Source: CAYZQH01 sp050300015 (lineage in GTDB: Bacteria; Pseudomonadota; Gammaproteobacteria; Pseudomonadales; Cellvibrionaceae). From it: a stretch of DNA of 64,000 bases. The stretch lies in assembly GCA_050300015.1 (NCBI GenBank), contig JBNKWZ010000015.1, positions 124,001 through 188,000 on the forward strand. The letters are read 5' to 3'. The notes below the pieces were generated by a model. It was not told where the DNA came from. It did no database searches and saw only the letters and a list, made by a program, of their open reading frames with translations. This document shows, piece after piece, positions 1-8,723 of this stretch (position 1 is the first letter of the stretch; each line of letters opens with the position of its first letter). The position numbers and the translations under genes are program-made.

Positions 1-159
1 CTGGATGAGCTAGTTGAAGAGGAAATTGGCTGTCCCCCGCACGCAACTAAACCAAAGCTTGCAATCAAGACAACCGCGCTAATTGCGCCACGCTTGACAG
101 GGGTATTCGTAATAAAAAGCGCCATTGCCCAACTCCAAAGGTATTCATTATGTTATTAA
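1..159 (+). CDS. Possible 3' end of an unrecognised gene
   Basis: Frame 1 stays open from the window edge for 52 codons to a TAA at 157-159, so it could be the tail of a gene beginning outside the window. The predicted peptide starts LDELVEEEIG and has no motif I recognise. An open frame of this length is not rare by chance, and the DNA after it is not coding, so this is only a weak call. Confidence 0.2.
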   Translation: MDELVEEEIGCPPHATKPKLAIKTTALIAPRLTGVFVIKSAIAQLQRYSLCY

Positions 160-301
160 AAACGTAGGGATTATAATTGGCTTGCGGCCTATTTGCCATG
201 CACATCACTTGGTGCCTAGCAAGCCAGTGCCAGCTACTATATCGAAACAATATGAGGAAGTTATGAGAGGCAAAGCCGCTTGGGCATCAGATTGGTCAAA
301 T

Positions 302-359
302 GAGATCTACTACGCAACTGTGTGTTGCACAGTTCACGGAGTGCCTCCGTGTAGATCTC
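302..359 (+). other. Three-way-junction inverted repeat upstream of a two-component operon
   Basis: An outer stem GAGATCTA (302-309) / TAGATCTC (352-359) encloses two perfect hairpins: AACTGTG (316-322) / CACAGTT (328-334) with a 5-nt loop, and CACGGAG (335-341) / CTCCGTG (345-351) with a 3-nt loop. G351 could pair either with C310 in the outer stem or with C335 in the second hairpin. The element ends about 50 nt before the histidine kinase start, so it would lie in the mRNA leader if transcription begins upstream; a TATAAT hexamer occurs at 172-177. No poly-T follows, so it is not a simple terminator. Its role is unknown. Confidence 0.55.
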
Positions 360-410
360 TTCAATTAAGACGCAAAGGGATACAATGAGCAAAATTCATA
401 CAGGTGCACC

Positions 411-1892
411 ATGCGTATTAAGTTGATTCACAAACTGCTCGCTCTAAACGTGGGTATTATTTTAGTATTGACGCTATCTCTGGTAATACTGAGCTATCAC
501 TTTAGTGGTGGCATGTTCAGTAGTGCGTTAAACGGAATTGATCGAGAAGTCATGGAGCAGCTCTCCAAAAAACTGGAGCAACATTACAATCAGAAGGGTT
601 CTTGGGAAGTACTTGTATCAAACCAGGCAAACTGGAAGCGCCTTGTCAATCATACATTTTTTGATGTTTTTTTTGACTTAATGAAAGACACTGGCCACCC
701 CATTCCACCACCCAACCCTGGCCTACCCTCGCCCGATGAAGACTTTATGGCAGCGGGCCCCGGCAAAACTGGCCCTGAGTTTGGCTCATTTCTACAACGT
801 TGTACGCTACTAGATGCCGAGAAAAAGGTTTTAATTCCCTCCGAAATTAACGTGCCAGAGACCTCACTTGAACGCATACGCGTCAATGGCAGTACCGTGG
901 GCTATCTTCAAGTCGGTAAAATTGAAGTTGATTTTTTACCCTTAGCACAATACTTTTTTAACCAACAAATGAAGATTATATATTGGTCCATGATCCTTGG
1001 CGGCGCTGTCGCTGCAGTGTTGAGTTTTTTCCTTTCTCGACATTTAACCTCACCCATTCAGCAATTGATCAAAGGGGCGAGAAAAATTGCCAAACGAGAG
1101 TTTGATAATGTCATATTGATCTCGTCAAATGACGAACTCGAGGAGCTCGCCGAAAGCTTTAATAGCGTGGCACGAGAGTTAGCGGCATATCGCTCAAGAC
1201 AGCGCGAATGGTTGACACACATATCTCATGAACTAAAGGCGCCATTAACTGTACTGGTCGGCGAAATCTATGCTGTGTGTGACAACCTGAGTTCTTGTAA
1301 CGAACAAACGATTACTCTATTACAAGAAGAAGTCGATCATGTAAAGCGGCTGGCAGACGACCTCTTCGAAATGAGCAAGATGGACGAAATCGGCCTCAAA
1401 TTCAGATTAGAAGAAACAGACCTCCAAGAGGTGCTAGACAGTCAGTTGCGACACTATCACAACCGATTTTCGAAGTTGCAATTTCAAATATCCGTAGAGC
1501 ATATAGGAAAACCATTACTGGTCATGGGCGATGCGGACAGACTGGCCCAGGTTATTAGCAATATATTTGAAAACTGTATTCGGTACTCACAGAAGCCTGG
1601 ACAGATCACTATTCGCTTCGAACTAGAAGAGGAATCGATTGCGCTTTCGGTGGAAGACTCTGGACCAGGCGTGGCAGAAGAAACACTTCCTAAATTGTTC
1701 GACCGTTACTATTGTCATGATAAAATTCATCCTAGCAATCCGCGTGGAGCCGGGCTAGGGCTCGCCATCTGCAAAGAGATTATTGAGGCACACAATGGTA
1801 GCATTGTCGCCAAATGCGCAGACAACAGCGGCCTTATCATACGAATAACACTGCCTATTTATCGCATATTAGAGACTACCAACGGTGAATAA
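411..1892 (+). CDS. Sensor histidine kinase, BaeS/OmpR-partner type
   Basis: Inner-membrane sensor kinase of 493 aa. A first membrane segment lies at about residues 10-30, followed by a periplasmic sensor region with a Pro-rich stretch near 97-107. A second membrane segment is at 188-209. HAMP follows (about 210-262), then HisKA with the H-box HISHELKAPLT (phospho-acceptor His273). The ATPase domain has an N box around Asn384/Asn388, a G1 box DSGPG (416-420) and a G2 box GAGLGLAI (446-453). All catalytic motifs look intact. The gene overlaps the following response regulator by 8 nt, so the two are translationally coupled partners. The stimulus is not evident from the sequence. Confidence 0.93.
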   Translation: MRIKLIHKLLALNVGIILVLTLSLVILSYHFSGGMFSSALNGIDREVMEQLSKKLEQHYNQKGSWEVLVSNQANWKRLVNHTFFDVFFDLMKDTGHPIPPPNPGLPSPDEDFMAAGPGKTGPEFGSFLQRCTLLDAEKKVLIPSEINVPETSLERIRVNGSTVGYLQVGKIEVDFLPLAQYFFNQQMKIIYWSMILGGAVAAVLSFFLSRHLTSPIQQLIKGARKIAKREFDNVILISSNDELEELAESFNSVARELAAYRSRQREWLTHISHELKAPLTVLVGEIYAVCDNLSSCNEQTITLLQEEVDHVKRLADDLFEMSKMDEIGLKFRLEETDLQEVLDSQLRHYHNRFSKLQFQISVEHIGKPLLVMGDADRLAQVISNIFENCIRYSQKPGQITIRFELEEESIALSVEDSGPGVAEETLPKLFDRYYCHDKIHPSNPRGAGLGLAICKEIIEAHNGSIVAKCADNSGLIIRITLPIYRILETTNGE

Positions 1893-2556
1893 ACAAATAC
1901 TATTGGCGGAAGATGACGCCAACATTGCGAATCTCGTCAAACGCTATGTTGAAGCAAAATCCTTTAAGTTATTAGTGGCGGAAGACGGTGAAAAAGCCTT
2001 GCAGCTATTTGAAATACACTCGCCCGATATGGTTATTTTAGATTTACTTCTCCCCAAGCTGGACGGCCGCTCGGTGTGCGAGAAAGTTCGAGAAACGTCG
2101 TCGATACCCATCATCATGTTGACGGCACTTAACGAGGAGAACGACTTGATTTCTGGATTTCAAAAAGGAGCTGATGATTACATTGCCAAGCCCTTTAATC
2201 CAAGAGAATTGGTAGTAAGAATCCAAGCACTTTTCCGAAGGACTGAACAAAGACCAGCTCAGAATAAAGTTTTTCATAAAAATATTGCGCTTTCTATTGA
2301 CGAACGCGTTGCCTGCATTTCCGAGAGCGTTGTCGATCTAACCCAAACAGAATTCAATTTATTGGAACTTTTTGTCTCTAACCCTAAAAAAGTGTACACA
2401 AGAGAAGCACTGCTCAACAGCAGCCACACAAAATTCTCAGATGCAACTTCACGCTCTATAGACTTTCATATCAAAAATTTGCGTAGAAAAATCAATCAGC
2501 ATAACGACGATCAGTATATCAAAACGGTTTATGGGGTAGGCTTTAAACTGGAGTAG
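1885..2556 (+). CDS. OmpR/PhoB-family response regulator
   Basis: A 223-aa DNA-binding response regulator partnered with the upstream kinase. The receiver domain (residues 1-120) has the acidic pair Asp10/Asp11, phospho-acceptor Asp53, Thr80 and Lys102. The C-terminal winged-helix domain (about 130-223) ends in the typical VYGVGFKLE. It starts at GTG (1885), inside the 3' end of the kinase gene. It ends three bases before the convergent repeat-protein gene, with no terminator visible between them. Confidence 0.95.
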   Translation: MNKQILLAEDDANIANLVKRYVEAKSFKLLVAEDGEKALQLFEIHSPDMVILDLLLPKLDGRSVCEKVRETSSIPIIMLTALNEENDLISGFQKGADDYIAKPFNPRELVVRIQALFRRTEQRPAQNKVFHKNIALSIDERVACISESVVDLTQTEFNLLELFVSNPKKVYTREALLNSSHTKFSDATSRSIDFHIKNLRRKINQHNDDQYIKTVYGVGFKLE

Positions 2557-2559
2557 CGC

Positions 2560-3444
2560 CTATCGCTTAATACAAGCTTGTCCGCTTTTCCTATAAGGTT
2601 CACTACACTGCCAACCGTCTCCATTGCGATTGATGTGCGCGTTTTCCGGGATGGGCACCCTTTCACATTGTAAATTCTGCTTTCGGTAACCTCTATCACA
2701 TGCCCAATTGTTCCCACCGTTTTCAAGGTAGGAATGCATTGGTAATTCTATTGCATCACATTGGCCAGCCACCTCTCGGTAGCCACGCTCACAGAACCAA
2801 CGTCGACCATCACGATCGAGATAGGCATTGCTGGGTATTGCCAAAGGTTGGCAGCCCTGCCCCTTTTTCTGGTAACCACGATTGCACTCCCAACCACCAC
2901 CAAAGTCTTGACCCGTGGCATAAGCATTTTGGGGTACCACTATTGCAACACACGAACCATTATTTTCTAGGTAACCGTGTTCGCAACTCCATCCTGAGGC
3001 ACTGTTTGAGTCATTTAGGTAACCATGGCTGGGGACTTGAAGTTTTTCACAGATTTTGGTGCTGCTTGTAAAATCCGCTTTCACCGCCCGATATCCTCGC
3101 AAGCAAGACCAGCCATCGCCATACTCTGTGGATACCAGGTAAGCATTTTGAGGAACATGAATTTTACGGCATTGCTTTTTGTCTTTTATAAAACCGCGAT
3201 TACATTTCCAATCGGAACCATAAGCATCCAAATATGCGTTCTCTGGAATTTCAATAGCGATGCACTTTGAGTCATACCGATTAAAGCCACGAAGGCACTG
3301 CCAACCTGCACCGTAAGGTTTTTTATAAGCGTTTTCAGGAAGGGTTAGCGCATCTTCAGCTTGAGCCAAGGTCACGACTGCTGAAAAAACCACTACTCCA
3401 ATAACCATTGCAAAGCGTACTACAGAGAAAAACAGCTTCTTCAT
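2560..3444 (-). CDS. Secreted Cys-rich tandem-repeat protein
   Basis: A 294-aa protein with a Sec signal peptide (hydrophobic residues 8-27, likely cleavage after AQA). The rest is eight imperfect repeats of about 30-38 residues with the pattern P-x-N-A-Y-L...G-x-x-W-x-C-x-R-G-Y...C-x-x-(I/V). Each repeat has two Cys, suggesting one disulfide per repeat, with a conserved Trp and a Gly-Tyr pair. No catalytic or anchoring motif is present, so it is predicted periplasmic or secreted. Similar repeats occur in predicted exported proteins of marine gammaproteobacteria (from memory), but I know of no assigned function. A binding or wall-associated role is only a guess. Confidence 0.8.
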   Translation of the reverse strand: MKKLFFSVVRFAMVIGVVVFSAVVTLAQAEDALTLPENAYKKPYGAGWQCLRGFNRYDSKCIAIEIPENAYLDAYGSDWKCNRGFIKDKKQCRKIHVPQNAYLVSTEYGDGWSCLRGYRAVKADFTSSTKICEKLQVPSHGYLNDSNSASGWSCEHGYLENNGSCVAIVVPQNAYATGQDFGGGWECNRGYQKKGQGCQPLAIPSNAYLDRDGRRWFCERGYREVAGQCDAIELPMHSYLENGGNNWACDRGYRKQNLQCERVPIPENAHINRNGDGWQCSEPYRKSGQACIKR

Positions 3445-3600
3445 TTGGATTCTTTACCTGCTCGAAGTCGAAAACACTCACAGAGCGAACACATCAAAAC
3501 AGTTGGGTTGTTGATATCGCGTTATTGTTTTTAGCATCAAGCATTACTGAATACACCTGAGCATTTAACGAATAGAACATATGAAATATTTTTCGCTGAC

Positions 3601-4383
3601 CTAACAAAGGGATACATGTACACTCTGTTTTATCGGAAATACAGTAGGGCCAAATTGATTGTAAATAGCCACATCAGCGGCATCTCTACCATAACCAATA
3701 GCCACATACCCCCCATGTTTATTGGCTTGCGTGGCGTCAAATGTGTACCACCTGCCCGCCACAAACGCCTCAAACCAAGCATGCAATTCCATCGGTTCCA
3801 GTCCGTACAGGTACCCTACCACGACTCGCGCCGGAATGCTGATACTCCGACATAAAGCAACGCCTAGGTGGGCGAAATCTCGACAAACCCCTGTTTGCCT
3901 ACGATTGACTTCACTGGCAGATAAGGGCAATTGACTACTACCCGGCGCAAAGACAATATTGTCGCGTAACCATTTTTCTATTTCCGCTACTTGGTCATAG
4001 CCAACCTTTGTGTGCTGAGTCAATTTAGCTGCCATGCCGTTAAAACAGTCTGATTCGCAATATCGGCTTGGTAATAAGTACTTGAGTACTGAATCGGGCA
4101 AATACTGAACATCCACGAAAGCACCTCCCGGTGCAGAGTCAATATCATCGGAGGTTTTGATTCTTGCTGTGGTAGCGATGGTAAAATCACCAGGTGGAGC
4201 AACTAAACGCTGGCACAAATTTCCATAATCATCGGTAAACTCAAATGCAGGCACGCTTGGAAAAAGTAAGTATTCTTCAGAGGCCACCCATTGTTGCGCG
4301 CCACTGCGTGGTCTCAGCATGAGTACAAAAGGTGTGGGATATCCAATTTGAAATGATAGCTCACAACGGGTATTCAACCACAT
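3601..4383 (-). CDS. Transglutaminase-like cysteine peptidase family protein (second of a pair)
   Basis: 260-aa transglutaminase-like protein. The triad is visible as Cys167 (TGVCRDFAH), His201 (ELHAWFEAF) and Asp216 (FDATQA). The N-terminal third is beta-rich and lacks the usual long start. An ATG at 4383, one base after the upstream paralogue's stop, is preferred over the open-frame start 45 nt earlier, so the two genes look translationally coupled. Bacterial members of this family are usually thought to be peptidases or amidases rather than cross-linking enzymes. The substrate is unknown. In other genomes such genes accompany Anbu, alpha-E and ATP-grasp genes; here Anbu lies 7 kb away. Confidence 0.85.
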   Translation of the reverse strand: MWLNTRCELSFQIGYPTPFVLMLRPRSGAQQWVASEEYLLFPSVPAFEFTDDYGNLCQRLVAPPGDFTIATTARIKTSDDIDSAPGGAFVDVQYLPDSVLKYLLPSRYCESDCFNGMAAKLTQHTKVGYDQVAEIEKWLRDNIVFAPGSSQLPLSASEVNRRQTGVCRDFAHLGVALCRSISIPARVVVGYLYGLEPMELHAWFEAFVAGRWYTFDATQANKHGGYVAIGYGRDAADVAIYNQFGPTVFPIKQSVHVSLC

Positions 4384-4384
4384 A

Positions 4385-5266
4385 TTATAACCCCAACTGA
4401 TTTTGTTGAGATTGCAATGCAACCTCATTCACCCAAACACTCACTTCCATCGCAGCACCCGGAATACCGAAATAGGCACCAGAGACAGGTGACACAGATT
4501 CTGGCAACCTGGCAACGGCCAATGTAATATGCTGCGAACCCACAAGCTCACCAATTGTTGGGTCAAACCCTTTCCAACCAGCACCGGGAATAAACACCTC
4601 TGCCCAGGCATGGCTCGAACCAGGCTGATTCACCGCGCCATTAGAGTAAACATAGCCACTTACAAAACGTGCCGCAAAACCCAATTGTTGTGCAATCACC
4701 ATAAATAGATTAGCGAAATCCCTACAGGACCCGCTACACAAAGACAGCGTTTTATTCGCACTTTGAACCCCCTCTTCCTCACGTTTCATATACGTGAAAG
4801 ACCGATAAATTCGTTGATTGAGCCGCTGTAGTAAGACAATCGACTGCAATGATTCGCCAGGTGCACTCAGCTCGGAAATCCAGCTCTGTAAATAGGAATT
4901 TAGTTCTAATTTAGACCCTAAATATGGGCTTAATAAGGGCAAGTCTTCATTCGAATAGTCAAAAGGATAATCCACAGCATAATCAGAGACCAGAAAATCA
5001 AAAGGCGTAATATCAAACTGCTGAATAAAAACTTGGCTTTTAATGGTTAGAAGATTCGTGCGATTGACAAACGATGCCGTACACACAGAATTATTTTCGA
5101 CATCTCTGTGCCACCGTAATTTGGGTGCCGGGAAAATATCGAGTGAAGATGACTCAATGCGTAATTCATGCCCTTCTCTTGGGCGTAATCTTAAAATGTG
5201 CGGCTTAAGCTCGACGGGCTCTAAATATCGATAGGTTGTATGATGATCAATTCTGTAGCGTTTCAT
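4385..5266 (-). CDS. Transglutaminase family protein with N-terminal beta domain (first of a pair)
   Basis: 293-aa protein beginning MKRYRIDHHTTYRY, the typical opening of the bacterial transglutaminase N-terminal region (Bact_transglu_N). An alternative Met lies 18 nt upstream. The catalytic domain follows, with Cys181 (SGSCRDFA), His219 (SSHAWAEVF) and Asp235 (FDPTIG). No signal peptide is seen, so it is predicted cytoplasmic. It is the first gene of a two-gene unit with a paralogue starting 1 nt after its stop. The active site is intact, but the natural substrate cannot be read from the sequence. Confidence 0.88.
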   Translation of the reverse strand: MKRYRIDHHTTYRYLEPVELKPHILRLRPREGHELRIESSSLDIFPAPKLRWHRDVENNSVCTASFVNRTNLLTIKSQVFIQQFDITPFDFLVSDYAVDYPFDYSNEDLPLLSPYLGSKLELNSYLQSWISELSAPGESLQSIVLLQRLNQRIYRSFTYMKREEEGVQSANKTLSLCSGSCRDFANLFMVIAQQLGFAARFVSGYVYSNGAVNQPGSSHAWAEVFIPGAGWKGFDPTIGELVGSQHITLAVARLPESVSPVSGAYFGIPGAAMEVSVWVNEVALQSQQNQLGL

Positions 5267-5284
5267 ATAATGTACATTAAACAA

Positions 5285-5539
5285 CTAAATTCGGATGCCA
5301 AATTCCCACACTATCGGAATCAGCGACCGATATTTTGGAAAGCGGCTAAAAGTATTCGCAGCTAAGCGCACCCGATACCCTTTTGGATTAGCCAGCCCAG
5401 AAAACACGAAGCGCAAATATGGATAAGCCACCATCGCGCCATAAAACGTCAAACTCGAAATGGTTTTATCAATGACGAGGACACCGATATCGATGATCAC
5501 AGAGCCTGCATCCATATCGACTTGGCCAGACCTATTCAC
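5285..5539 (-). CDS. Hypothetical short ORF upstream of the transglutaminases
   Basis: An 84-codon frame abutting the transglutaminase gene. Its C-terminal half (YPYLRFVFSGLANPKGYRV) looks protein-like, but I recognise no family, no ribosome binding site and no signal peptide. It may be the remnant of a longer gene or a chance frame. Confidence 0.25.
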   Translation of the reverse strand: MNRSGQVDMDAGSVIIDIGVLVIDKTISSLTFYGAMVAYPYLRFVFSGLANPKGYRVRLAANTFSRFPKYRSLIPIVWEFGIRI

Positions 5540-6190
5540 CTAGCCAGATTGGTTATTGCCAAACTTAAGAGATGCAGCCACCCCTCATTGCATGAACAAG
5601 GAGGGGCGAGGTAAGTCGTACTGGGACCGAGCTCTCAAAGACTCCGTCCACTGCATTCATTACATGCCTGTAGAGGGCCAAAGTAAAGCCTTTTGTTTAA
5701 AACTAACGCACTCGGTAGGGTTTGGTATGGCCACGGCTAGGACGACACTAGGAGTGAGCTTCTGACTTAACCCCAATAGTCTCTGACCTTTCAAGGCTTT
5801 TCGAGGTCAAGGCAGTGCTTCAGCCGTTTTCTCGCCTGTAAAAAAGTATTTTCGCCATTCATAGTCGTCAAGGCATGCCGAAGCACCATTGAGAACCGCT
5901 GGCGCAAAAATCGGAAAGCTACAAAGGCCCCGCCGGATAAGACCTCAAAGCCCACCTGCCGTCGTTGTTTTGCTTGGTAAAATAAGACAAACACCTAGGC
6001 AGATGAGCTTTGAAGTCACGTGGACGCTGAATGGATACTGGGCAACACAGACGCTTAAAGTTGAGAGGCCATCGAGACTTAATCAGAAGCATCCTAGATT
6101 CAAATGGCGTAAGCCAGCCTTTTGAAAGCCCACGCCGTTATGTGTCTGCGCACAAACTTCTGGGTGGGCTTATTCTTTCTAACAGTGTAC
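5540..6190. other. 650-bp gap with no supported gene
   Basis: Only short frames on both strands (maximum about 80 codons), none with a recognisable motif or a good start. Nothing resembles a transposase, tRNA or terminator. It lies between the transglutaminase pair and the GH43 gene in a gene-poor stretch, and could be decayed accessory DNA. Confidence 0.4.
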
Positions 6191-7915
6191 TCAGAACTTT
6201 TCTGTATACGGACCAGCGACAGCCCCCACAAATCCACCCGCGGCGGCGGTCGTCAGTACTTTCGCATCCGCCCCCTCAAGCAGTGGCTTAAAGTCCTCAC
6301 CATCAAGGCTGTAGGAAAAATCGATCTCAGATCGGTCAATGTGTATTTGCAGAACGATCTTCTCATCAGGGGCTAAGTTAACGGGGCGTTCCAGCAACAC
6401 TCTTCCCAGCGGGTCTTCACCACCCGATTTTTGTCGAATGCGTAATACGGCCTGCCCTGCAGAGGTTTGGGCAATACCAAAAGCATAAAAGTAATCATCA
6501 GTTTGTAAGGCCATCAACCCCGATTCTGTTTGACCATTACCCGACCACTGGGTGAGCGTCGTGCGTATGGTCGCTTTCATATGCGCAATACGTTGGCCTA
6601 CAAAACTGGGTTGTTGCATTTGCCCTAAACGCTCGGTGCGGGGTAATAGGTATAGGGCGTTATCGCTCAATGTCCACCACTGTGTCTCGGGGGTTCTGGC
6701 AAACAACCACTGCGGTCCAAGCTCACTTTCACTGAACGTTTCTTGCCGAACAAAATTACCGGTCATAGCGCGTTCCACCTTGGTCACAGGGAGCTTGGGC
6801 TTATCAGCCCGCAAAGGCAAAACCTCACCCTTTTCTAACACCACAGGCCAGCCGTCTTTCCAGGTAACCGGTAATAAGAAAGTTTCACGCCCTGTGTGAA
6901 AATTACCCGGGTCTTGCGGTGGAACTTGTAAGTCATACACTCGGGTCGCTAAGAACACCATCCACCAATCACCATTGCCGTCTTCTACCAGATCACCGTG
7001 TCCAGTTGCAGTTACCGGATTGGGTCTGTCGTCTGCAAGGCCCCACTGTGTGAGTATGGGGTTTTGGGGGTAAGGCTCGTAAGGGCCCCAAATGCTATCT
7101 GATCGATAAGCCAGTTGCCCATGATAATAACCTGTGCCACCACCCGGAGCACTTAAGTAGTAAGTGCCATTGATTTTGTAAATATGGGGGCCTTCTATGT
7201 AGTCGGTATGCCACGGCGCGGGCTCTCCACCGTCCACTAACATCACATCCTCAGAGCGTGGAGCATAGGTCTTAGGGTCTACTTCCATTACCCAAAGTGC
7301 TGTGTGCGCAGGATATCGCTTATTCGTTGGCTCACGGTGGTGCACGACATACACTTTACCGTCGTCATCAAAGAATAAGGACGGGTCAATACCATAAATA
7401 TGGGGCAACCAAACCGGATCAGACCAAGGGCCGGTCGGATCTGTTGCCGTCACAATAAAATTACCACCGCACCCCACACAGGTACAGATGACGTAAAACT
7501 TTCCGTCTTTATACGCAATGGCTGGTGCATACAAGCCCGTACTGCTTAAAGGCAAGCCCTTGAAAGACATTTGATCTGTCCGGTGAATGGCGTTGCCTAA
7601 TTGCTGCCAGTTCACCAAATCCGTACTGTGATAAACGGGAAGACCAGGGAAAAATCCGAATGTGGAATTGACCAAATAAAAATCTTTGTCGACTCTCACA
7701 ATACTTGGATCTGGGTGAAAGCCGGCAATAATGGGGTTTTGGTACTGCCCCTCTGGCAATGGAGCTTCAAAAATTTCATCCTCCCCACGATACTCAAAGC
7801 TATCGAACCGCACATAGTCCGATAGAGCATCCACACCCTCCGACTTATTGGTACTTGAGGCGCACCCTACTAAAGATAAAAAAACAATCACAACAACTAA
7901 AATGAGATTTGGCAT
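6191..7915 (-). CDS. Glycoside hydrolase family 43 lipoprotein (beta-xylosidase/arabinofuranosidase type)
   Basis: 574-aa predicted lipoprotein with lipobox LVGC (Cys18). The five-bladed GH43 domain (about residues 58-370) opens with NPIIAGFHPDPS, giving general base Asp69. Asp177 (YGIDPSLFF) and general acid Glu241 (IEGPHIYKING) follow. The C-terminal domain (about 385-574) is a beta-sandwich of the kind paired with GH43 xylosidases. It should release xylose or arabinose from xylan fragments, consistent with the GH10 xylanase encoded next on the same strand. It ends at GPYTEKF, near the normal family end, so it looks complete. Substrate preference cannot be fixed from sequence. Confidence 0.92.
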   Translation of the reverse strand: MPNLILVVVIVFLSLVGCASSTNKSEGVDALSDYVRFDSFEYRGEDEIFEAPLPEGQYQNPIIAGFHPDPSIVRVDKDFYLVNSTFGFFPGLPVYHSTDLVNWQQLGNAIHRTDQMSFKGLPLSSTGLYAPAIAYKDGKFYVICTCVGCGGNFIVTATDPTGPWSDPVWLPHIYGIDPSLFFDDDGKVYVVHHREPTNKRYPAHTALWVMEVDPKTYAPRSEDVMLVDGGEPAPWHTDYIEGPHIYKINGTYYLSAPGGGTGYYHGQLAYRSDSIWGPYEPYPQNPILTQWGLADDRPNPVTATGHGDLVEDGNGDWWMVFLATRVYDLQVPPQDPGNFHTGRETFLLPVTWKDGWPVVLEKGEVLPLRADKPKLPVTKVERAMTGNFVRQETFSESELGPQWLFARTPETQWWTLSDNALYLLPRTERLGQMQQPSFVGQRIAHMKATIRTTLTQWSGNGQTESGLMALQTDDYFYAFGIAQTSAGQAVLRIRQKSGGEDPLGRVLLERPVNLAPDEKIVLQIHIDRSEIDFSYSLDGEDFKPLLEGADAKVLTTAAAGGFVGAVAGPYTEKF

Positions 7916-8650
7916 AGGGCATTACCTGTCTTAGGAACTGGAAACGTAATTATGAATGTCAAGATCACTACGGGTGCTACCTTACATCAAAACCCTGGGC
8001 GGATTAAAACCGTCTCCCAGCCTTACGAGCTATGATAATTTTTGATGTATAACCTGAATAAGGCGCGGTTTACCCCGCTGAAAGATCCTGACGGGTCCCT
8101 ACCAACATGGTGGTGAGACACCGCGCGGCCGATATTACCGCTTCTCAGATCAAATCGCCAGTCGACGCATGCACCTAATCAGGGCGCGGGACGCTGCTTG
8201 CGAAAGCCATTCAGGTCGAAGCGGCTCGCTTATCTTGGAACCCGCAAAGGGCACAAGGTTGATGGCGCCAGGTTACTGTTCGCAACGGTTACTTGACAAA
8301 GTGAACATTACAAACCGATGTTGGCGATATTGTAGTCAAACCACCCAATCTGCCGGGCGACTCGGCCGACGCATTAGCCACCTGTACACACGACCAATTG
8401 CACAGTATTTTTAACCAACCTCAGGCCGCGTGAAGCAACTCAAACGTGCGCGTACCGTATTAACATATTGAACTCACGCCTTACTTTGGTTGCAGGCGCC
8501 AATATAAGCCCTTCCAAATTCCACACTGGTCGAGAAGCGTACAAAATCATTCGTTTATTGAGTTTTGATTATCCGTAAATGGTGTCTATGTTAAGGCCCC
8601 TACAGAACATGACTTTCCACAAGAAAAGATGTCCATTTCGAGTCATAAAA
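7916..8650. other. 735-bp non-coding stretch between GH43 and the GH10 terminator
   Basis: No frame above 81 codons and no motif. This separates the two xylan genes, which are therefore probably transcribed independently; the GH43 promoter should lie here, but I could not pick a convincing one. Confidence 0.4.
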
Positions 8651-8678
8651 AAACCGCCTAGGTCTCCCTAGGCGGTTT
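8651..8678 (-). terminator. Rho-independent terminator of the GH10 gene
   Basis: Perfect 12-bp stem AAACCGCCTAGG (8651-8662) / CCTAGGCGGTTT (8667-8678) with a 4-nt loop. On the minus strand it is followed by a run of T (A-run at 8647-8653 on the plus strand), about 45 nt after the xylanase stop. Confidence 0.9.
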
Positions 8679-8723
8679 TAGTTTTGATGAGCCGTTGTCA
8701 AAACCGCTCGCGGCTATATACCC

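Noticed and set aside
302..359. Integron attC site
   Set aside because: The repeat lacks the GTTRRRY/RYYYAAC core sites and no cassette-like arrangement follows.
125..388. 87-codon ORF before the first kinase
   Set aside because: It runs through the inverted-repeat element and shows no protein motif; composition and structure explain it better as non-coding.
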